From Paramacrobiotus metropolitanus (taxonomy: Eukaryota; Tardigrada; Eutardigrada; Parachela; Macrobiotidae), in NCBI RefSeq assembly GCF_019649055.1, contig NW_026570306.1, forward strand, positions 310,001 to 374,000: DNA of 64,000 nucleotides, read 5' to 3'. The translations under genes were made by a program, and so were the position numbers. This document shows positions 55,601 through 64,000 of this stretch, piece after piece. Position 1 is the stretch's first letter. Every line of letters begins with the position of its first letter. The notes below the pieces were generated by a model. That model did not search any database. It saw only the letters and a list, made by a program, of their open reading frames with translations, and was not told where the DNA came from.

Positions 55601-57594
55601 TCGCACCGTACCGTCTACAGCCACTACACTACATATATGCATCGAAACAAGGCGAGCAGCAGTGCATGTTTCCAGTTATTTATAATATCTATATACTTTT
55701 AGCAGGATTATTATCGCCGGCTTATCGCAGCGCGGCCGTCCGTAATTCAACACCCGATACAGCACAAAAGGCAAAAATTCAGAATCAGGTACAAATCAAA
55801 GCCGGCATTTTATGCAGCTGCAGAATTTATCGTAAATACATGGTGGTTGAGGGTGGTGGAGTGCCACTGCTCTACAAATACGCCACTACAATCCACACAT
55901 TTCGAAGGGCGAGCAGCGGATAACAATATAAAAAAATGTTCCCCAAATTGTTTTTCACAGAATTATTCTTAAAAGTTAAAGTACCGCAGCGCGGCTAAAA
56001 ATAAGAAACCAATTTGCAATTAAGTCAAAGCCAACATTTTAACAGCAGCAGCTCTAATCTGAATACCGTGCGTAAGCGTACCGGCTGTAGCCACTACACT
56101 ACAAAGACGCATCGAAACTGCACACTGTCCACAAGGCGAGCAACAGTGTATAAATATTTTTCCAATTCATTATATAGAATTTTAGCAGGATTATTATCGG
56201 CGGCTTACCGCAGCGCGGACGGCCATAGTTGAGCACCATCACCACCCAGGGCCAGTCGCTGAAGCCGGCCGGCAGTCCGCCGACAATGCGGCCCACCCGC
56301 ATCATCTTGTAGGAGAGATTGCGCCGGCCGCAGTCCAGTCCGAGATCGCCGATGTTGGCGGCGGTGAAGCTCTTCTTCGGACTGGCCAGACTGCCGTCGG
56401 GGTTGCGGATGCGGTTGCTGTTCTGGAAGAGCAGATTACTGGCGATCAGGGCGGAGTAGGGGATGATGTCTAGCAGGTCCTGGTCGGGCAGGGGAACGGC
56501 CGGTTTGCGGATGCTCAGAGCGGCTAACATACAGATGGATAATCAATTTCTTTGGATAATCAATTTCGATGGACAAAATTTTCTTTTATGATGAAAAATA
56601 TTTATTAATTATTATTCTACACCGAATTCAACAGAAAAAAAAATTTACAAGATCAGTGCGTAGTAACAACCGAAGCACTAATAGCAGCGTAATAATTCAA
56701 CGCCTTGTGGGGAAGATGACACATGGAAATTCAAGCACAATCGCATTTTACCCAATCGAGTAATTCAAACTGTTATTATATTTTATAGTTTAATGCAGAA
56801 ACTATAAATAATTAATCAGTAAAAAAAAGCAAAATTTAATTGAAAATTTAACAGAGATCTTTCAAAAATAACACGGAGACATTTTTATAAAATTGTACAA
56901 ACAAATACAGAGCGAGTAAAAAATGGAGAAAAAAGCCATAAAGATTTTTTCAAGTTCGGGTAGCAACTCAGGCAATTTGTAACAGGCTAGAATTTGCTGT
57001 CGGACACGATCACAACACGGAAAATTTTACATAAAAAGAAACAAAAAATTCGAAATATAATTCTGCTGAAATACAATCTAATAAAATGTATACTTAAATA
57101 AATTTGAAAGAAAATAAATTCAATTAAACTGGAATAGAACAAGTAAATTAAAAAATCAAAATGAAAATTCCTTGCAGCTGTTCTTTACCTGTCCCGGCAA
57201 TCTCATTGGTCAGCAGCTCCACCGGCATCGCGGTGGTGGTCGTCCGCGGCGTCACCGGCGCCGGCATATCCACCCGGCAGCACACCCCCGCCGACCCGGT
57301 GCGGGCGATCAACGTCCGCGCCGATTCCACCGACAAGGCATCCGCTGCATCATCGAGGGCGCGGGCAAATACCGGCCGACTGCTAAAGAAACACAGTCGC
57401 ACCGGCTGCAGGAGTTTATCCAACGAGCAGCGCGTGCGGGGCCGGCACACCGCCTGCAGGGGCCAGCTACTGTTCACGGTCGACACCTGGCACTGCTGAT
57501 GCTCATCGAGATCGGCCTCCGAGACGGCCGCGATGCGAGAAATACAGGATAAGTGCAACGGGAGGAGGAGCAATCCCCATTTCCATCGTATCAT
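52693..57594 (-). CDS. Clip-domain trypsin-like serine protease (apparent frame disturbance at the catalytic His)
   Basis: Secreted S1A protease of the type used in ecdysozoan immune or clotting cascades. Exons: 57594-57189 (signal peptide MIRWKWGLLLLPLHLSCIS, then a six-Cys clip-like domain ending GVCCRVD), 56523-56209 (linker, CGRR, activation site RIVGGLPAGFSDWPWVV), 54625-54299 (GGTLLSNS, TVITAAHCVSG, LYNLTVRVGMF, NDVAILHL with the catalytic Asp, IILGWG), 53712-53549 (LPDSLQAVSVPVYNRSEC to GGRDAC), 52881-52693 (GDSGGP with the catalytic Ser, SWGFGCGEP, PAVYT). Phases agree and give about 466 residues. In exon 54625-54299 the AAHC block lies in a frame shifted by an extra base just before it (about 54600) and restored just after it (about 54555). 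Asp at position 189 predicts trypsin-like P1 specificity, but the residue matching Gly226 is Ala. Confidence 0.82.
54655..55215. repeat. Four-copy ~160-bp tandem array in the protease intron
   Basis: GAGACGAAYAC (third copy CAGACGAATAC) recurs near 54660, 54836, 54991 and 55149 (spacing 155-176 bp). It is followed by similar CACxxCATCCxAAAAA-type sequence and AAAATTT/AAAAATT stretches. The copies are diverged. Confidence 0.75.
55470..56215. repeat. Duplicated ~485-bp intron block containing copies of an exon end
   Basis: CAGGATTATTAT followed by GCTTACCGCAGCGCGG-type sequence occurs near 55478, 55697, 55959 and 56188. The last is the real 3' end and donor of exon 56523-56209. Blocks also share AACAGCAGCARCTCTAATCTG, GCCACTACACTACA and AAGGCGAGCA, with an offset of about 481-491 bp. 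The intron thus grew by duplication that took in the exon edge. Confidence 0.82.
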
Positions 57595-58988
57595 TTTGTC
57601 GCCGAATAATAATTCATTTTATAATAAATATTCCCCAACAGTTCGTGGATACTCCCGACAATTTTTTCCCGTTAATCCATTTTATGAATAAATAAATTCC
57701 AGACGAAAAACAATGCGAACGACAATTTTTTATAGTTATATATAATTTTAAAAATATTTATATATATTCTAGCGAAAATAAATTATTATAGAATATAAAT
57801 GGGAGCAGTTAATGCGATAAAAAATGCCCAAAATAATGCAAAATCATCGGAAAACCGTAGCTCGTAAGGGTAAACGGCGTATGCCGCAGAAAAGTGCAGC
57901 GTTATGAACTGACCGAGTGCGCTTCCGCGTCTCGTCAGCCGAATAAGCCAGCGTTCTTTTTCTCTCTGTGCCGTGAAGATGCAATTACGAGATCCTGTGC
58001 GGTGATGGCGCAGTGCTAATTACACACGGCAACCATTACACCGGCCATTATCGACGCTTTCGCAGCCAATGACAAATTACACAAAAATGCCCGCCGGTTA
58101 CGTGTACTGATAAATCGGGTTTTTGTCGTCGGCCGGCATGTCCTCATTCTAAAAGCCACAAACTGGCGCCGGCGTCAATTGTTTATCAGATTCTAGATGC
58201 AAGTATTACAGATGTTCAATGCAATTAATAACAAGAAGTGAGATTAGAAATACCATCGACACTGTACAATTTTGTACAATTTCAAAGCAATTTATAAAAT
58301 TTAAAATACAGATACTTTTTTACTATTGTTAGATATTAAAACAGTTATCAAAGTCGGAAACAGTTCACTGGAAAAGCACATGAATGAAAAAGCTACGATC
58401 ATAAACCACACTACGCCGTAAGTACTAAACAAAAGGCGTGAAAATCGTAGAGCAGTGGACACCTTGACCAAAATCCCGCAATGCAAAATTACCAATAAGG
58501 TGTCACCGCGCGTTGAATCATGAGCCGAAAAATTAGCATGCAATCCAGTTGTAATTATAATTACCAGAAAATACTTTTTCTTCGAAACAACTTAATTATT
58601 CATCAACCGTCTAAAATAATTAGCCACCGATATTGAAAATCGAAAAAATTTCTATAAGAAGAAAAGCTTCAAATTGTTCCAAAGATAAAATTTCCCTTCA
58701 AAAATTGCAGTTTACCGTTTAGAATTTAAATCAACAATAAAGACAATAAGCTAAATTCCACTGTAATGGCTGTTATTTAATTCATGAGAAGAAGCACGCA
58801 TTTCGAGATAACTGATAACAAACAAAACAGCTCGCCGCATACAATCTTTTAAGCTAAAACCATGTTCAAAAAATAAAATCATTTCTGCATTAGATTTACC
58901 GATCAACATAATCACAAATTCATATGCTTTCAAATTCAACTAAAAATTACTAAACTAAAATCGATAAAAACAATTCCAATTAAAATAA
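57595..58988. other. Intergenic region between protease start and ACAD8 stop
   Basis: Protease promoter side and ACAD8 3' side. Only short ORFs without a family pattern. One clear copy of the dispersed 15-bp motif sits at 58445-58459. Confidence 0.5.
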
Positions 58989-61900
58989 TTAACTTTGTAA
59001 CAGTTCCCGCGAAATGAGCATTCTCATCACTTCGTTGGTTCCTACAAAAATTATTTTGTTTTCAAGCAACAAAATCCCGATCAGTTTCAAAATCTAATTT
59101 TCGTACCTTCTAGGATCGAATGGACACGACAATCCCGAAGATACTGCAAAAAATAAATATCTTTATTCCACGATCATTACACGAAAATATTATACCGATT
59201 GTTTTAGGAATTGCGATAAAATTTATTTTAGAATTTTCAACGGGATTAATACAATTTCCCTTCAGTATGCCGTCGAATAATGCAGGAAAAATAACCGAAC
59301 AGCGACGTTTACTGTCGTACCTGTTGCACCGGGTAATCCTTTAGATATCCGTATCCACCGTGCATCTGCAGCGCCTGATTAATAACCTGCGAAAAAATCC
59401 CATTAAAAAATCACATCATCATAAACAACAGCATCATTAAACGGTATAAAAAATACCAGTTTTCTTATTATTATTATTAAACCAATTAAATTCGGCAATA
59501 TTTTTCAGCGCAACTCGTCGCTCATAATAATAAGCAAAACATACTCATTCCCGGTCTAAGCCCATATACTACGATCGAACGAACAATTACTATAATACAG
59601 AAACTCTTCTAACTTAATCAGGATTGGACCATTTTCTTTACAGTTAAAAAATTACAGCAAGTCATCAATTCAACCAACCTTAAAACACGTATCCGTGGCG
59701 AAGAGCTTGGCCATGGCGCACAGCGACACCGCATCAGGATCCTTATTTTGCAGCGCCCGTGCGGCGTTGCGCACCATCAGGCGGGATGCCACGAGATTCG
59801 CGGCCATTTCCGCCACTTTGAACTGCAGATACTGCAACGGCACATCCGACAATCAACTTCATGAACCAATGTGAAAAGTTTACAGTTTCTAGCATTTCAG
59901 CAAACGGCTGCTTCGACCGATTTTTATAAAAAAAATGCCGAGTAATTAAAAAAACAGATAAATATAAAAACAGAAATTATAATTTAGAAACAAAAAAGCA
60001 CCTTCACTTCTAATAAAGGTGAACTGTAAAAAGCGTATTTATTGCGAGGATTTTAATAGTTCTCAAAGATTAAGTAATGCTTTCAGTTTCGAATTATGCG
60101 ATTATCACGACGGTGGAATTAAAGTTCCAAACAGCGAATTACTGGAGTATTTTCTGACAAGAAAACTGGCGGGACCGTTTTACAGAGAAATTCTAATAAC
60201 AATACAGAAAAAATAATTATTGTACCTGGAAATCAGCTAGTGGTCGGCCAAACTGTTTCCGCACTTTGAGATGATCGATCGCGGCTTCCAGACTGGCCTG
60301 TGCACCGCCCAGTGAGCAAGACGCTGTCAGGAATTTCCATTTATAAGACTTTAGTACAAAATTTAAATCTAATGATAAAATGATTGAGACATGCTGTTTT
60401 AAACCGGCTTACCGATGAAGAAATCGACTTGCTTGTCGTTTTCACAAAAGATTTCTCGTTAAATAATTCAGATCAAACAACGAAATTAAGCTGTTGCTCT
60501 CACTTGCAGAAAAAGTTAGCTAATCTAGTAGTCAACGTAGTGTACCGGCTTGGCAAAGATTCGTCCCACCGTAGCTAAAATTCGTGCGATCGTCTCAGTC
60601 ATACCAGTAAGAAATCGAGATTTCAATTTTCAATAAACAAAATGGAAAATATCGCAAATAAAATTTAATTTTTTATTTCAAATCGTAAACAGAATTTATA
60701 CTACAAAGTACAAAGCTTGCCTGCGCGCACTTGCATGAGTACAGTGCAATAGATTCTGCGCTGATTATTATGCGAGAAATGCCAATTTAAGCAAATATAC
60801 CAATCGTCACTAGTCGTTGAGTTAACAATATGTAGTTACCAATATTAACCCGTCCGCCGTTGAGACCGTTCATGGCGATGGTGAAGCCCTGTCCTTCCCG
60901 TCCCAGAATATTCGCCTTGGGAACACGGCAGTCCTCCAGGATGAGTGCGCGTGTCGGCTGCGAATTCCATCCCACCTGCACCACTTCATCATCAAGCAAA
61001 GAAACTCAAAAATCCAAATAAAGCCAACACCACAATCTGGTTAGGAAAGTATGCTGGCTAATAAATAGGTAGCATGCGGATGACTCGGCCTTTATGAAGC
61101 CTGATCACCGTACGCATTTTCATAAGGTTATCCAGATTTTGCCCAAAAATTCCCCGCACAAAACTCAAGTAAATGCACCAAGAGAAAACAACAGCGAAAC
61201 ATCAAGTGTACTGGCGCTAGTCAACTTTTCAACAAATCCGAAATAGTTATTTGAATATAAAACTCTCAAAAATTTTTCTCTTTCCGGTGAATGAATTTTT
61301 TATCCAAATCACGTGCCGGGATAAGCAAATATTACTGCTTCCTGACAAAAATAATAATTTCTTCCAAAATTAATTATTTCTTCTTAAAATTTCGCATGCT
61401 GTTTATAATTTGCGCAGAAATTCCATCGCAACTGACCTTCCTCTCCTTTTTGCCGAATGATAGGCCTTTGGTGCCCTTTTCCACCAGGACACAGGAGATG
61501 CCCTTGGGACCGGGGGCGCCCGTGCGGCACATGACGAGATTCACGTCCGTATCACCGCCGCCACTGATAAACGCCTGCAAACGTATTCCAGACTGCTGTC
61601 AGTGCGATTAACTCCAAAAATGGCAACAGAGATCATAAGACGCAATTTAATTTTCGACTAAAATTGTAGAAGAATGGCACGCTGCTCGTTTAAACATCAA
61701 CACTCACTGACTGTGTAGGGATATGTTCTTTGGAAAATTACGTGCAATGGAAAAAGTCATAATCGAAAAATTACGCACATTTTTTCTGATAAAAACAAAC
61801 CAACAACGACAAATAAAAAGGAAAAGTATTCAGATGTTTATACAATACAAATATTACCATAAATTCAATTTCTCTATTAATTTTTTAATAGTCGATCACA

Positions 61901-63774
61901 TACGCGTACTCTTCCATAAACATCTACAAGAGACAACGCAAAAACTGTGTGCTGCTTAAATAATCAAACACGAAAAAAACGCAGGCTGCGGTAATAACAT
62001 CTGCGAAATAACATACACCACCTTACTGCCATTGAGGATCAGATCGTCGCCGTGTTGGCGCGCGGTTGTGGATAGGGACGCCGCGTCACTCCCGCTTCCC
62101 GGCTCGGTTAAACAGTACGAGGCCACCTGCTCCATGGCCGCCAGGCCGGGAATCCACTGTTTCCGGTGGGCATCGCTGCCGAACTGCGATATCATCCACA
62201 CGCACATACTATAGAAACACATTATAGAAACACATTGTAAGAAAATAAACACTGAATAAAAAATTTTGCTTTTAAGATGAAGAAAAAGCTGCGCATAAGA
62301 AAACTTTACATATACGCCGTTTTAATGTGATAATACAAAAATAAATCAGGAAATATGTATTTAGTAATATTAAAACAGGAAAGTTATTTTTCGGGGTTTA
62401 GTAAGATAATTACGGATTCTCACACTAATTTCTAAACCCCACTAAACCGGAATAAAATTCCATAAAAACAATGAACAGATTAAAAACAGGATCAATGCCC
62501 GGGATTTTATTAGCCGCAAAAATCGCTAAGAAAAGATTAATCGACCGAGGTAGCCACGAAGTAAAACAACTGCGAGCACAACCTTCATTCACAATTTCGT
62601 TAAACGCATCTGATGTAATCTGCGCGTTGAAAATTTTAAAAAATTTGACGAATGTTCTCTAATAAAAATTAACGATGGCGGACATGCGACGCACTTGTGG
62701 ATGCTGAGATACGCTGTCGTGCTGACGCAGCCCTGGGCCAGTGCTTCGAAAATGACACTGGCATCTTCCCGCGTTAATCCCGTCCCGCCGTGCTCACTGG
62801 GCACGTACACCGCTGCGAATCCCAGTTGAGCGGCTTTCTGCAACGTCTCCACGGGGAAATATTCCTACGGAAAAGCAGCTTCACAATTAATTAGACGAAA
62901 GTCAATTTCCTAGCTTATCTTATAATTTCTCACAAATAAACTGCTGCTTTTCGTACTGTACAGGTTTTTTTTAAAAACACATATTTAAATATTTTCAGTG
63001 AGCCCCATTACTTTCACAACCGAAACGCGGGCTGGAAATCTCAGTCGCAGATCCACTTAATATAATTTGCTATTAACTAATGTAGTGACGTAGAACAAGG
63101 GCACAATTCTGATGAACGTAATATTCACAGCTGAACTCTATTAAAAATGCATTCATTCGTTATTCATCTTGCTTTATTAATCCACATATTGTATAACTCC
63201 AACTTTTTTAATTTGAACAATTCGAAATGCAGTTTAAAATTCTAGAAGCTGCGCTTTTTCATCACATTAAATATTTTTCACATCATTTTATTTAAAGGGC
63301 AGAACGTTAATTTCAATGTTTCGAATTTTCTTTCCAGCTTGTTCTTCAAATTTCAGTTTCGATGTTGAGCTGCACTCATTAGACTATTATTCACCGCATT
63401 TCCGACAAAAATCCACGGACTTATTCTTAACTGAGAAATTCCGGCAATCTGATACCGGTTAATTATTAATACGGTAAAACAAGTGGAATACGCAAATCCT
63501 GGTGTTTTCACTTTTCAGTAATATGTTCGATCAAAATCGCTAATATAACCTTATCCTAGAATATAAGCGCAATGTAAACGTAGATCGAACGAAACAGTAT
63601 GCAGTACGCAAACAACAAATTTTCCCATAAAAGCGATCCAGTAATCTGTAATAAACCAACTTCCGGTACATACCTCTTCATCCCATTTCAGCATATACGG
63701 AGCCATTTCTTCCTTAGCGAATTTCAGTGCCGTTTCCTGTATCTGCGTCTGCATTTCGTCCAAACCGTTAGCGG
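58989..63774 (-). CDS. ACAD8: Isobutyryl-CoA dehydrogenase (ACAD8-type), 5' end outside window
   Basis: Mitochondrial FAD flavoenzyme of valine breakdown, converting isobutyryl-CoA to methacrylyl-CoA and passing electrons to ETF. Exons: 63774-63674, 62864-62695, 62208-62022, 61574-61437, 60975-60840, 60323-60226, 59831-59679, 59386-59321, 59143-59107, 59041-58989. Phases are consistent throughout. Blocks in order: [65 protein letters not shown] (FAD/substrate signature), [106 protein letters not shown] (catalytic Glu in the LEG position) and ISRELLQS stop. ILE-G-TNEVMR favours ACAD8 over other ACADs. The first exon with the mitochondrial presequence is not in view. Confidence 0.95.
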
Positions 63775-64000
63775 CTGCAAAATTACAGAGAACAAAATTA
63801 TAAAATAAAATATTACAAAACTGTCCAATAAAACAATAAAGTCAATAATAAATCAAGCTGCTTATTGGCATAAATATTGGGAAATAATTATGGAATCAGT
63901 GAAATCAATTCCAACTCACCATTACCTCAGTAAATTCTACAACGATTCAAATTTTGCAAATTCCAAAACATGCAACGAAAATGAGCAGGTGCGTGATTTT
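63775..64000 (-). other. ACAD8 first intron, truncated by the window end
   Basis: The exon at 63774 begins in phase 1, so an upstream coding exon must exist. No frame in this 226-bp stretch gives a plausible presequence with a donor in the right phase. Confidence 0.5.

Noticed and set aside
60019-60216. 65-aa + strand ORF within an ACAD8 intron
   Set aside because: No recognisable motif and no supporting context; it sits between two well-defined minus-strand exons.
1-64000. tRNA, rRNA genes or CRISPR arrays
   Set aside because: No complete cloverleaf, rRNA core or regularly spaced direct-repeat array was seen by eye; the A-box-like motif lacks a convincing B-box.

Overview
The window is eukaryotic nuclear DNA from an invertebrate animal. 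Conserved metazoan proteins are split into many short exons by GT-AG introns of 39 nt to more than 2 kb. A clip-domain trypsin-like protease and several astacin-like proteases point to an ecdysozoan (tardigrade or arthropod-like). I cannot name the species from sequence alone. All gene models were made by hand from codon-level similarity to known families and from splice-site phase; none was checked by a database search.

Layout. 128-1747 (+): 3' part of an LHFPL-type tetraspan gene. 3790-8005 (-): complete TBC1D13-type Rab GAP, 10 exons. 8442-15266 (-): SETD6-type lysine methyltransferase, 10 exons. 16481-22730 (+): complete MAP2K4/MKK4 kinase, 13 exons, divergent from SETD6. 26121-27011 (+): lone retrotransposon-Gag-like ORF with no pol. 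About 29071-39760 (-): an accessory cluster of astacin metalloprotease copies (A, B, C), each followed by a secreted LRR-like unit, plus an orphan LRR-like unit D. B and C form a nearly identical 2.32-kb tandem duplication, and every copy carries at least one apparent lesion. 39.8-43.9 kb: gene-free DNA with fold-back and minisatellite structures. 43938-51599 (-): FBXL2/FBXL20-type F-box/LRR protein with a CaaX end. 52693-57594 (-): clip-domain serine protease whose large intron is built of tandem repeats. 58989-63774 (-): ACAD8-type isobutyryl-CoA dehydrogenase, 5' end outside the window.

The genes do not form one pathway. They are housekeeping or signalling genes (membrane traffic, lysine methylation, JNK/p38 MAPK signalling, ubiquitin ligase targeting, valine breakdown) interleaved with extracellular protease families.

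Three signals stand out. First, a roughly 15-bp motif close to TCGTAGTGYAGTGGC recurs at least 20 times, on both strands, in introns and intergenic DNA. It also lies in the arms of two fold-back elements and fits a Pol III A-box. Second, the astacin/LRR cluster is decaying. Third, several otherwise conserved genes (FBXL, protease, LHFPL) show isolated one-base or splice-site anomalies, which may be assembly indels and should be checked before being read as biology.
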